A stretch of DNA of 31,696 nt from DATBRC01 sp036560485 (GTDB lineage: Bacteria > Pseudomonadota > Gammaproteobacteria > Burkholderiales > Burkholderiaceae_D), in the NCBI GenBank assembly GCA_036560485.1, contig DATBRC010000077.1, forward strand, positions 1 to 31,696, in the 5' to 3' direction. The notes beneath the pieces were generated by a model. That model worked only from the letters and a program-made list of their open reading frames with translations. It made no database searches and was not told where the DNA came from. Positions 6,908 to 14,159 of this stretch are shown here, piece by piece. Numbering within the stretch: position 1 is the first letter of the stretch; each line of letters starts with the position of its first letter. The position numbers and the translations under genes are program-made.

Positions 6908-8002
6908 ATGCCTGTATTTCGCTATAAGAATGCCGATGTTTTTTATAATTTGTACGGCAATGAAGGCGATCCGGTCATCACCTTTGTAAATGGTTTGTCG
7001 ATGCGCACTACGCATTGGGCACCCTATTTCAAAATCCTGCCGCAAAAAGGTATACGCGTCCTTACCTATGACATGCTTGGACAGGGATCTTCAAGCAAGC
7101 CAATTCTCGGCGTGGATTTTGACGATCATGCCATCATGCTTAAAGCACTGCATGATCATCTTGGCATAAGCCAGCCATATGTAATGGGCATCTCGTTCGG
7201 TGGTGTAGTCGTGTTGAAATACGCTATCATGTTTCCGGATGCCCTCAAGGGTTTACTACCCATTTCGACCTTTTCAGAACTTGACCCACAACTTACCTGC
7301 CATGCAGGCAATCTTTATCTCGGTATGGCCAAGGTCGGTTTCGAGTTCTATCTTGATCTGCTCATGCCGCTGAATTTTACGAACGAGTGGATGACAAAAA
7401 ACAAGGATCTGCTTGCCGTCATCAAACGATCTGGCGCTGCCAGTAATGAGATTTACGGGATTCAGAATCTCATGGAGTCGCTTGCCAATTTCTCGTCAAT
7501 CACTCCCGACTTGAGCAAAATTAGAGTACCGACCCTGATCATGAATGGCGAGTATGACAGCCTTACACCAAGAAATTTACATGACATTATGCGCGTACAG
7601 ATATCGAACTCGCGCCTCTTGATTGTGCCCAAGATGTCACATGCATTCACGTTGGAGATACCTGAACTGTGCTCACGCATTTTTGCCGAGTTCATTCAAC
7701 AAGTTGAGAACAATGCCTGGCAAGGAGACCAAACCGTCTGGATTGCCAATGAAGACGCCAATGCGCCTGAACTTGCCTATCAATGCCACGAGAACCCGCT
7801 TCGATATGTGCCGAGTCGTGAGTCGCAATCATCTTTCAATAAACATGTGACATGGTCGAGTAAGGCGACTTCCTCAAATGAGGCACTCACCACCAAGGAC
7901 ATTCCGACTGATGTGCTAAAACAAGCTATGCCATCCCGTATCAAAACAAAAACGCATGAGAAAAAAACAGCCCATCATAAAAATGAGTCCAACTCCAATT
8001 AG
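6908..8002 (+). CDS. Alpha/beta hydrolase with basic C-terminal extension
   Basis: A 364-aa protein whose first 265 residues form an alpha/beta-hydrolase domain. The nucleophile is Ser96 in GISFGG, the acid D217 in GEYDSLTP and the His H245 in KMSHAF, so the triad looks intact. The oxyanion loop reads VNGLSM (27-32) instead of the usual HG dipeptide. Residues about 270-364 form a low-complexity tail. It ends in a Lys/His/Ser-rich stretch (RIKTKTHEKKTAHHK) that looks disordered and could bind nucleic acid, a polyanion or a surface. No signal peptide is visible. GAGGA precedes the ATG. The domain resembles esterases/acyltransferases that act on small acyl esters, but no substrate can be named. 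It sits between the unrecognised 210-aa gene and the FabH-like gene. Confidence 0.85.
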   Translation: MPVFRYKNADVFYNLYGNEGDPVITFVNGLSMRTTHWAPYFKILPQKGIRVLTYDMLGQGSSSKPILGVDFDDHAIMLKALHDHLGISQPYVMGISFGGVVVLKYAIMFPDALKGLLPISTFSELDPQLTCHAGNLYLGMAKVGFEFYLDLLMPLNFTNEWMTKNKDLLAVIKRSGAASNEIYGIQNLMESLANFSSITPDLSKIRVPTLIMNGEYDSLTPRNLHDIMRVQISNSRLLIVPKMSHAFTLEIPELCSRIFAEFIQQVENNAWQGDQTVWIANEDANAPELAYQCHENPLRYVPSRESQSSFNKHVTWSSKATSSNEALTTKDIPTDVLKQAMPSRIKTKTHEKKTAHHKNESNSN

Positions 8003-8149
8003 AGCGCTGTTCTAGCTAGCCATTTTTAAATCATCTGTAAAATTAAAATTCCAAGTATCCATTCATCCTATAAATTATTAGCCATCACTGAACTCTCAAT
8101 CACGTCTGTCACAGTCGCGATGCCAATTGCCAACCTGGAGTAACAAAAT

Positions 8150-9148
8150 ATGACTCGTATAGCCAACATTATTTCAACCGCACACTATCTGCCTGAACGC
8201 AAAGTCACCAATGAAGAATTAAATGCGCGATTTACTGCCTTGGGTTCGCCAGAAGTAATCGGCAAGTTCACGAAAAGCACGGGCATCCTTCAACGTTTCT
8301 ATGCGCCTGATGATTGGGCAACTTCCGATTTGGCAGTACCGGCAGCAAAAGAAGCGCTCAAGCGCGCGGGACGCAAGGTTGAAGATATCGACCTGATTAT
8401 TCTTGGCACTGACTCGCCGGACTATATAACACCCTCTACGTCCGTCGTACTACAGCATAAGCTTGGAGCAAAGAATGCCGGCACGTTTGATGTTGGTTGT
8501 GCCTGCGCTTCCTTTCCTACCGCATTATCCATAGCAGCCGGCATTATTGCCACCAATCCGGGTATCAAAACAATCCTGGTGGTTGGCGTATACATGATGC
8601 ACAAGTTGGCTGATCCTAACGACGCAACCATCTTTTTTTACGGCGATGGCGCTGGCGCTGTCATTGTTGAAGCAGGCGAAAAGCAAGGGTTCATCGGCGC
8701 AGCAATGCAAGCTGACGGCACCTATGCATCCTCATGGGGTATTTATTCCGGCGGTACTTTCGAACCAGCCAATGATGAAGCCGTAAAAGCAGGACGCACC
8801 AAAGTAAAACTGGTTAATCGTTATCCACCTGAAATCAATGATGTCGGCTGGCCAAAATTGTTCAACCGCCTTGCCAAGGAAAACAACTTTACTGCGGATG
8901 ACGTTGATCAGGTCATCTTTACGCAAGTACGCAAACCGACTATTGAACTTGCAGCACAGAACTGTGGCGTACCAATTGAAAAATGCCACATGATTATGGA
9001 TAAGTGGGGCTACACCGGTTCGGCTTGCATACCAATGGCGCTGGATGATGCAATTGCCGTCGGCAAGATCAAATCAGGCGACTTGGTCGTCATGATTGGT
9101 TCTGGTGTCGGATACAATCAAGCCGCAGTTGCAATTCGCATGACCTGA
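8150..9148 (+). CDS. FabH-like (KAS III family) thiolase-fold protein with substituted active site
   Basis: A 332-aa protein that aligns along its whole length with beta-ketoacyl-ACP synthase III. Shared landmarks are the N-terminal YLPERKVTNEEL, DxSxxY-like TDSPDYITPST, GDGAGAVIV and the C-terminal MALDDAIAVGKIKSGDLVV. The acyl-accepting Cys is kept (C119 in DVGCACASF). Without gaps against E. coli FabH, the position of His244 (PHQAN) is Thr258 (FTQVR) and that of Asn274 (GNTSAAS) is Tyr288 (GYTGSAC). These two residues drive malonyl decarboxylation in FabH, so ordinary fatty-acid initiation is unlikely. An acyltransferase or non-decarboxylative condensation is possible. GGAG lies 9 nt before the ATG, and 147 nt separate it from the hydrolase gene. 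A bidirectional terminator follows. Confidence 0.85.
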   Translation: MTRIANIISTAHYLPERKVTNEELNARFTALGSPEVIGKFTKSTGILQRFYAPDDWATSDLAVPAAKEALKRAGRKVEDIDLIILGTDSPDYITPSTSVVLQHKLGAKNAGTFDVGCACASFPTALSIAAGIIATNPGIKTILVVGVYMMHKLADPNDATIFFYGDGAGAVIVEAGEKQGFIGAAMQADGTYASSWGIYSGGTFEPANDEAVKAGRTKVKLVNRYPPEINDVGWPKLFNRLAKENNFTADDVDQVIFTQVRKPTIELAAQNCGVPIEKCHMIMDKWGYTGSACIPMALDDAIAVGKIKSGDLVVMIGSGVGYNQAAVAIRMT

Positions 9149-9171
9149 TTGTTTAAAGACTTCACAAAAAC

Positions 9172-9201
9172 AAAACGGCGCTAATTTCTTAGCGCCGTTT
9201 T
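9172..9201. terminator. Bidirectional intrinsic terminator
   Basis: A perfect 13-bp stem, AAAACGGCGCTAA (9172-9184) and TTAGCGCCGTTTT (9189-9201), has a TTTC loop. T-runs occur on either side when read on each strand. It lies between the convergent FabH-like gene and scoB and can end both transcripts. Confidence 0.92.
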
Positions 9202-9221
9202 CGTTTCGCAGAATAAATCGA

Positions 9222-9875
9222 TCAGTGCAAAGTGCTGATATCCAACTCTGCGCCAGTCTTTTCGATAACTTCTTCCTTCGTCACACCAGGCGCCAATTCA
9301 ATCAGCTTCAATCCATTCGGCGTCACATCAATCACACAGAGATCGGTGATGATTCGATTTACGACGCCAACACCCGTCAATGGCAAATCGCATTTCTTTA
9401 AAATCTTGTGGGAAGTTGTGCCATCTTTAGCTTTTGCGACATGTTCCATCAGAACGACAACGCGGCCAACACCTGCCACCAAATCCATCGCGCCGCCCAT
9501 CCCTTTTACCATCTTGCCGGGGATCATCCAGTTGGCCAAATCGCCTTTTTCCGCAACTTGCATCGCACCCAAAATAGCGATGTTGATTTTGCCGCCACGG
9601 ATCATTCCAAAGGAATCTGCCGAGCTGAAGAAGGATGAGCCTTTCAATGCGGTTACAGTTTGCTTGCCTGCATTGATCAGGTCGGCATCAATTTCATCTT
9701 CAGTGGGAAACGGGCCAATACCCAGCAAACCGTTTTCTGATTGCAGCCAGACTTCCATATTTGCCGGAACATAGTTTGCGACCAGGGTCGGCAAGCCAAT
9801 GCCAAGGTTGACGTAGAAACCATCTTGCAGTTCTTTTGCTGCACGTGCAGCCATTTCATCACGAGTCCATGCCAT
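9222..9875 (-). CDS. scoB: 3-oxoacid (succinyl-CoA:acetoacetate) CoA-transferase subunit B
   Basis: The 217-aa beta subunit of a class I CoA-transferase. It carries the catalytic Glu47 in the SENGLLG motif, which forms the enzyme-CoA thioester in this family. It also has GIGLPTLVANYVP, the MDLVAGV segment and the C-terminal DLCVIDVTP. With subunit A it would move CoA from succinyl-CoA to acetoacetate, feeding acetoacetyl-CoA to thiolase. The length is normal. It starts 14 nt after the scoA stop and ends in the bidirectional terminator. Related AtoA/PcaJ-type transferases share the fold; the nearby 3-hydroxybutyrate dehydrogenase favours acetoacetate as substrate. Confidence 0.92.
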   Translation of the reverse strand: MAWTRDEMAARAAKELQDGFYVNLGIGLPTLVANYVPANMEVWLQSENGLLGIGPFPTEDEIDADLINAGKQTVTALKGSSFFSSADSFGMIRGGKINIAILGAMQVAEKGDLANWMIPGKMVKGMGGAMDLVAGVGRVVVLMEHVAKAKDGTTSHKILKKCDLPLTGVGVVNRIITDLCVIDVTPNGLKLIELAPGVTKEEVIEKTGAELDISTLH

Positions 9876-9889
9876 GTTTATTCTCCGCT

Positions 9890-10588
9890 TTACTTTGCAC
9901 GAGTGGTGCGTTGTTCGATCCGTTTTTCCGGGTTTGCATTGACCACGATGCGATGGACATAAATGCTCGGAGTATGGACGCTGTCCGGATCGATTTCGCC
10001 AATCTCAACCAATTTTTCGACTTCAACGACGGTGATTTTTCCTGATGTCGCGACATTCGGGTTGAAATTGCGTGATGTTTTACGATAAACCAGGTTGCCG
10101 GCTTTATCTGCCATGTAAGCTTTGACCAGCGCCACGTCGGCTACCAATGAACGCTCCATCACATATTTTTCGCCGTTGAATTCACGAATCTCCTTGCCGT
10201 CGGCAACGATCGTACCGACACCAGTCTTGGTAAAGAATGCTGGAATGCCGGCTCCGCCTGCACGCAGTTTTTCTGCCAATGTACCTTGCGGTGTAAATTC
10301 AAGTTCCAATTCGCCCGCTAGATATTGGCGTTCAAATTCCTTATTTTCGCCAACATACGATGAGATCATTTTCTTGATCTGACGCGTTGTTAACAATTGA
10401 CCAAGGCCGAAACCATCGACCCCTGCATTATTTGAAATGGCAGTCAAATTTTTCACGCCTGAGTCACGTAATGCTGCGATAAGCGCTTCTGGTATGCCGC
10501 ATAGGCCAAATCCACCAACGGCAATCGTCTGCCCGTCCTTGACGATACCAGCTAACGCAGTAGCGGCATCAGGATAAACTTTTTTCAT
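9890..10588 (-). CDS. scoA: 3-oxoacid (succinyl-CoA:acetoacetate) CoA-transferase subunit A
   Basis: The 232-aa alpha subunit of the class I CoA-transferase encoded with scoB. The glycine-rich CoA-binding motif GGFGLCGIPE is at 25-34, followed by the family blocks NNAGVDGFGLGQLL, EFTPQGTLAEKLRAGGAGIPAF and the NFNPNVATSG segment. GAGGG stands shortly before the ATG. The gene is divergent from the PAS-LuxR regulator across 127 nt, so that regulator is a reasonable candidate to control scoAB. The pair would act after 3-hydroxybutyrate dehydrogenase in catabolism of 3-hydroxybutyrate or polyhydroxybutyrate. A PcaI-like 3-oxoadipate role is less likely in this context. Confidence 0.92.
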   Translation of the reverse strand: MKKVYPDAATALAGIVKDGQTIAVGGFGLCGIPEALIAALRDSGVKNLTAISNNAGVDGFGLGQLLTTRQIKKMISSYVGENKEFERQYLAGELELEFTPQGTLAEKLRAGGAGIPAFFTKTGVGTIVADGKEIREFNGEKYVMERSLVADVALVKAYMADKAGNLVYRKTSRNFNPNVATSGKITVVEVEKLVEIGEIDPDSVHTPSIYVHRIVVNANPEKRIEQRTTRAK

Positions 10589-10661
10589 ACCTACCCTCTT
10601 CTTTGTGTAAAGTGAATCCGTTACGGCTTTTTTACCGAGTTCGCAAGCATATGATGCCTAG

Positions 10662-10679
10662 CGGTACAGTACAATACCG
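10662..10679. promoter_or_regulatory. Candidate operator (inverted repeat) between scoA and the PAS-LuxR gene
   Basis: CGGTA (10662-10666) and TACCG (10675-10679) form an interrupted palindrome with an 8-nt spacer in the divergent intergenic region. A further TACCG occurs at 10633-10637. The spacing suits a dimeric regulator, and the adjacent LuxR-type protein is the obvious candidate, but five-base arms are short. Confidence 0.35.
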
Positions 10680-10700
10680 TAAAATTACGTTAATTTCATC

Positions 10701-10706
10701 TATAAA
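10701..10706 (+). promoter_or_regulatory. Candidate -10 element of the PAS-LuxR gene (possible leaderless transcript)
   Basis: TATAAA lies 9 nt before the ATG at 10716 and no Shine-Dalgarno sequence is visible. No good -35 is present at 17 nt, which would fit an activator-dependent promoter. Initiation 7-9 nt after the hexamer would place the start at or next to the ATG. Confidence 0.35.
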
Positions 10707-10715
10707 ATCGGGCCT

Positions 10716-11276
10716 ATGAGCATACCTCAACCGATCGACTACGAATCTATTTTCCTGCACACACCAGTTGGTATGTGCATTACTCAGAATCGTAGAATCA
10801 TTGCATGCAATGAAGTATTTGCCAAAATGTTCAGAAATGATCGCAGGGTATTAACTGGCCAATCTCTGCTGGTATTGTACCCAACTCCCGATGAGTTTGA
10901 ACGCACTGGCGAGCGTGTAACTTTGATCATGAGCACAAAAGGCAACTATTCCGACGAACGAATCATGAAACGATCAGACGAGGAGTTATTCTGGTGCCGC
11001 GTAAATGGTTATGCGTTAGTGCAAAATGATCCACATGCATCATGTATATGGACTTTTGAAGACCTGAGCTCAAAACGCTTGGTCACTGCTGAACTCACGC
11101 CCCGCGAACGAGAGATTGCCGCCCTTTTAGTAGAAGGAAAAACCAGCAAACTGATTGCCCGCCAGATTGGCCTCAGTCCTCGCACTGTCGAGATGCATCG
11201 TGCAAAATTAATGCGGAAATTAGGTGCAGCAACTTCAACAGATCTGGTACACAGATTAGGCGGTATTACAGGTTAA
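10716..11276 (+). CDS. PAS domain LuxR-family transcriptional regulator
   Basis: A 186-aa DNA-binding regulator. An N-terminal PAS-like sensor (about 8-120) contains TPVGMCITQNRRIIACNEVFAKMF, typical of the PAS core, and ends in CIWTFEDLS. A LuxR/GerE-type helix-turn-helix follows at about 126-182 (LTPREREIAALLVEGKTSK, IARQIGLSPRTVEMHRAKLM). There is no receiver domain with a phospho-acceptor Asp, so it is not a standard two-component response regulator; a small ligand or redox input through PAS is inferred. It is divergent from scoAB, suggesting control of ketone-body CoA-transferase genes and perhaps itself. Related PAS-LuxR proteins occur beside CoA-transferase and polyhydroxybutyrate genes in betaproteobacteria, as far as I recall. 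Confidence 0.88.
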   Translation: MSIPQPIDYESIFLHTPVGMCITQNRRIIACNEVFAKMFRNDRRVLTGQSLLVLYPTPDEFERTGERVTLIMSTKGNYSDERIMKRSDEELFWCRVNGYALVQNDPHASCIWTFEDLSSKRLVTAELTPREREIAALLVEGKTSKLIARQIGLSPRTVEMHRAKLMRKLGAATSTDLVHRLGGITG

Positions 11277-11315
11277 CAATCTGTACTGCAAAATAAAACC
11301 AATAGTTCCAAAAAG

Positions 11316-12092
11316 TTACTGCGCACTCATCCCGTCATCAGCCGCAACGATTGATCCATTAATAAAGCGCGACTCCTCAGAAGCCAGCAAGAGCAGCAAG
11401 CCATCCAGATCTTCCGGCTTTCCCACACGCTTACGAGGTAACATGTTGATCAACTGCTGACCTTGTCTGGTATCAAAATATTCCGAATTAATTTCTGTCT
11501 CTATATAACCAGGGCAAATTGCGTTGACATTAATGCCGTACTTGCCCCACTCGACGGCCATCGATTTCGTCATATGCACAACCGCCGCTTTACTCATGCA
11601 GTAAATCCCGATTTGCGGCAGCACACGAAGGCCGGCAACTGACGCAATGTTGATGATGCGATGTTGCAGCTTAGGATCACCTTTGGCACGTGCAATCATG
11701 CGTTTCGCGGTCTCCTGCGCAACAAAGAAGGCACCCCGCTGGTTGGTGTCCATTACATGCGCATAGTCTTCCGGTGTAACATCGATCAAGCGCTGAGTAG
11801 TGGACACACCTGAATTGTTGACCAAAATATCGATTGGTCCCGCCTCAGTTTCTGCATGCGCAATGGCCGACCGTATGCTGGCGTAATCGGTTACATCAAG
11901 CGCCACCACATACGCTGCGCCGCCACCTGCTTCGATTTCTGCACGCAACTCTTTCAATCGCTCCACACGGCGAGCTGCCAACACAACTTGCGCGCCTGCC
12001 TGCGCCAACACCTTGGCAAAGCGTGCCCCTAAGCCGCTCGATGCACCAGTAACCAAGGCTATTTTGCCTTCAAAGTTGACTTCGATACCCAC
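11316..12092 (-). CDS. SDR family oxidoreductase
   Basis: A 258-aa classical short-chain dehydrogenase/reductase. It has the cofactor motif TGASSGLG (15-22), NNSG (92-95), and the catalytic Ser151, Tyr164 and Lys168 (YCMSK). R41-R42 after the second strand (AARRVERL) suggests NADP(H) preference. The start is a GTG at 12092, chosen because AGGAGA stands six bases before it and the N-terminus then matches the family. The substrate is unknown; the neighbouring ETF-quinone oxidoreductase hints at fatty-acid or acyl-CoA metabolism, and FabG-like 3-oxoacyl reduction is one possibility. It is divergent from the ETF-QO gene, with a palindrome and a MITE-like element between them. Confidence 0.88.
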   Translation of the reverse strand: MGIEVNFEGKIALVTGASSGLGARFAKVLAQAGAQVVLAARRVERLKELRAEIEAGGGAAYVVALDVTDYASIRSAIAHAETEAGPIDILVNNSGVSTTQRLIDVTPEDYAHVMDTNQRGAFFVAQETAKRMIARAKGDPKLQHRIINIASVAGLRVLPQIGIYCMSKAAVVHMTKSMAVEWGKYGINVNAICPGYIETEINSEYFDTRQGQQLINMLPRKRVGKPEDLDGLLLLLASEESRFINGSIVAADDGMSAQ

Positions 12093-12113
12093 AGCAATTC
12101 TCCTGACTTAGAT

Positions 12114-12125
12114 GGAAGCGCTTCC
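12114..12125. promoter_or_regulatory. Perfect 12-bp palindrome, LacI/GalR-like operator candidate
   Basis: GGAAGCGCTTCC is a perfect palindrome about 22 nt upstream of the SDR GTG start. With flanks, TGGAAGCGCTTCCC fits the general LacI-family operator pattern with a central CG (TGNAANCGNTTNCA) except at the last base. No LacI-family regulator gene is in the window, so the binding protein is unknown. Confidence 0.3.
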
Positions 12126-12181
12126 CGCTCGCGCATGAAACGTTATCATTACATGAATGAGACAACATTGATGTGATGTAT

Positions 12182-12347
12182 CTAGAACTCATTTCATAAA
12201 TAGCCGCATGCGTGAACGGATCTTGGTGGGCGCCTCGCGTTGTTGCACTGCTAGCAAAGGGGGCCACCCTTTGCGTCGCACTACGCCTAGCGATGCATCC
12301 CGCCAAGCTCCATTCTCTCACGCGGCTATTTATGAAATGAGTTCTAG
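12182..12347. mobile_element. MITE-like 166-bp long inverted-repeat element
   Basis: Perfect 26-bp terminal inverted repeats (12182-12207 and 12322-12347) begin and end with CTAG. Inside, the arms continue as an imperfect hairpin meeting near AAAGGGGGCCACCCTTT (12256-12272). The terminal CTAG could instead be a 4-bp target duplication, since CTAG is its own complement; IS5-group elements prefer YTAR targets. It encodes no transposase. It fills half of the 322-nt gap between the divergent SDR and ETF-QO genes. An ATG at 12208 inside it opens a frame into the ETF-QO gene, but this is not the real start. Confidence 0.65.
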
Positions 12348-12414
12348 TAATCTTCTGCAAAATCCACGACAATTAGCACAACCGTTCGATAATATCATTT
12401 CCTTTGGTGAAACA

Positions 12415-14109
12415 ATGACACAAAACCAAGCCACAAACCAATCTCTGTTGGATCAATACGGGCCGCGTGAGGCGATGGAATATGACGTCGTCGTAGTTGG
12501 CGGCGGTCCTGCTGGTTTGTCAGCAGCCATCAAATTAAAACAATTGGCTGCAGAAAACGGTAAAGAAGTTTCGGTCTGTGTACTTGAAAAAGGCGGCGAA
12601 CTCGGAGCACACATTCTTTCCGGCGCCGTAATGGATCCGAGATCGATCACTGAACTCTTCCCAAACTGGAAGGAATTGGGTGCACCGTTAAATACGCCGG
12701 TAAGTGAAGATCAGGTTCTGGTCCTGACAGAAAAAAAAGCCTTCAAGATTCCGGATTGGGCAATCAGCTTGATGAGCTGCTTTCAGAATCATGGGAACTA
12801 TGTCGTTTCATTGGCCAATGTCGTACGTTGGCTTGGACAACAGGCTGAAGCGCTGGGTGTAGAAATTTTCCCAGGCTTCCCTGCTGCAGAAGTACTCTAC
12901 AACGACGATGGCTCAATCAAAGGTGTCGCTACAGGCAACATGGGAATTGATCGCCATGGCAAGCCTACCGCTGCCTTCCAACTCGGTATGGAACTGCATG
13001 CGAAGTACACGTTATTTGCCGAAGGCGCGCGCGGCCATCTGGGCAAACAATTGATGAGTCAATTTGATCTGGAAAGGGGCAAGGATCCTCAGACTTACAG
13101 TATCGGTATTAAAGAGCTGTGGGAAATCAATCCGGCACTACACAAGCCTGGACTGGTGGTCCATACGACAGGTTGGCCGTTGGACAGAAAGACCGTCGGC
13201 GGCTCATTCCTCTATCATTTGGAAAACAATCAGGTCGCCGTCGGTTATGTGGTCCATCTGAATTACGCCAATCCATACCTGTCACCGTACGAAGAATTCC
13301 AGCGTTATAAGACGCATCCGGAAATTCGGAAATATTTCGAAGGCGGCAAGCGTGTCTCTTACGGCGCACGCGCCATCACCTCGGGCGGTGTCCAATCTTT
13401 ACCCAAGCTGACTTTCCCCGGCGGTGCATTGATTGGATGCGATGCAGGATTCTTGAATATGAGCCGCATCAAGGGCAGTCATACTGCGATGAAATCCGGC
13501 ATGCTGGCTGCACAAGCTGCATTCGATGCATTGGGCGCAGGCCGCCAATATGACGAGCTGACCGCCTATACAGCCGCATATGAACAATCATGGCTGCAAA
13601 AGGAATTGTACAAAGCACGTAACTTCAAGCCTTGGCTCAAAAAAGGGTTCTATTTCGGTACGCTAATGGCCGGCATTGACCAAGTTCTTTTTGGCGGTAA
13701 AGCACCTTGGACTCTGCATCACAATAAAGCCGACCACGAATGCCTAGAGCCCGCGTCGCATTTTCAACCGATTCAATATCCGAAGCCGGACGGCAAACTG
13801 ACTTTCGATCGCTTGTCATCGGTATTCATATCCAATACGAACCATGCGGAAGATCAGCCGGTGCATTTGACGCTGAAAAATCCCAAGGTACCGGTCGACA
13901 TTAATCTCGCCATCTATGCTGGACCGGAGGCGCGCTATTGCCCTGCGGGTGTCTATGAGTTCGTGAAAACGGAAGAAGGCGCAGACCGTTTGCAAATCAA
14001 TGCGCAAAACTGCGTTCATTGCAAAACATGCGACATCAAAGATCCGACACAGAATATCGTGTGGGTGACGCCTGAAGGTGGCGGCGGGCCGAATTATCCC
14101 AATATGTAA
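12415..14109 (+). CDS. Electron transfer flavoprotein-ubiquinone oxidoreductase
   Basis: A 564-aa membrane-associated iron-sulfur flavoprotein that passes electrons from reduced ETF (fed by acyl-CoA dehydrogenases) to ubiquinone. The FAD-binding motif VVVGGGPAGLSAAI is near residue 27. The family block GAHILSGAVMDPR follows, with GWPLDRKTVGGSF and GCDAGFLNMSRIKGSHTAMKSGM. The C-terminal [4Fe-4S] region has CPAGVYEF and CVHCKTCDIKDP. The start at 12415 (MTQNQATNQS) is preferred, with GGTGA upstream. A longer frame opening at 12208 would translate the inverted-repeat element and give 69 extra residues foreign to the family. A bidirectional terminator follows. The divergent SDR may belong to the same acyl metabolism. 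Confidence 0.95.
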   Translation: MTQNQATNQSLLDQYGPREAMEYDVVVVGGGPAGLSAAIKLKQLAAENGKEVSVCVLEKGGELGAHILSGAVMDPRSITELFPNWKELGAPLNTPVSEDQVLVLTEKKAFKIPDWAISLMSCFQNHGNYVVSLANVVRWLGQQAEALGVEIFPGFPAAEVLYNDDGSIKGVATGNMGIDRHGKPTAAFQLGMELHAKYTLFAEGARGHLGKQLMSQFDLERGKDPQTYSIGIKELWEINPALHKPGLVVHTTGWPLDRKTVGGSFLYHLENNQVAVGYVVHLNYANPYLSPYEEFQRYKTHPEIRKYFEGGKRVSYGARAITSGGVQSLPKLTFPGGALIGCDAGFLNMSRIKGSHTAMKSGMLAAQAAFDALGAGRQYDELTAYTAAYEQSWLQKELYKARNFKPWLKKGFYFGTLMAGIDQVLFGGKAPWTLHHNKADHECLEPASHFQPIQYPKPDGKLTFDRLSSVFISNTNHAEDQPVHLTLKNPKVPVDINLAIYAGPEARYCPAGVYEFVKTEEGADRLQINAQNCVHCKTCDIKDPTQNIVWVTPEGGGGPNYPNM

Positions 14110-14110
14110 A

Positions 14111-14136
14111 ATAAAAGCCGCTGATGCGGCTTTTAT
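14111..14136. terminator. Bidirectional intrinsic terminator
   Basis: ATAAAAGCCGC (14111-14121) and GCGGCTTTTAT (14126-14136) form an 11-bp stem with a TGAT loop. T-rich tracts lie on both sides. It sits between the convergent ETF-QO and Nudix genes and can serve both. Confidence 0.9.
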
Positions 14137-14159
14137 TTTTTGAGGGAATTAGAAATCTA

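Noticed and set aside
8150..9148. Annotation as the housekeeping fatty-acid initiation enzyme FabH
   Set aside because: The catalytic His and Asn positions are Thr and Tyr, and there are no fab genes around it.
12208..12414. An in-frame 69-codon N-terminal extension of ETF-QO starting at 12208
   Set aside because: It is the translation of the inverted-repeat element and the following spacer, is foreign to the family, and a better start with upstream GGTGA exists at 12415.
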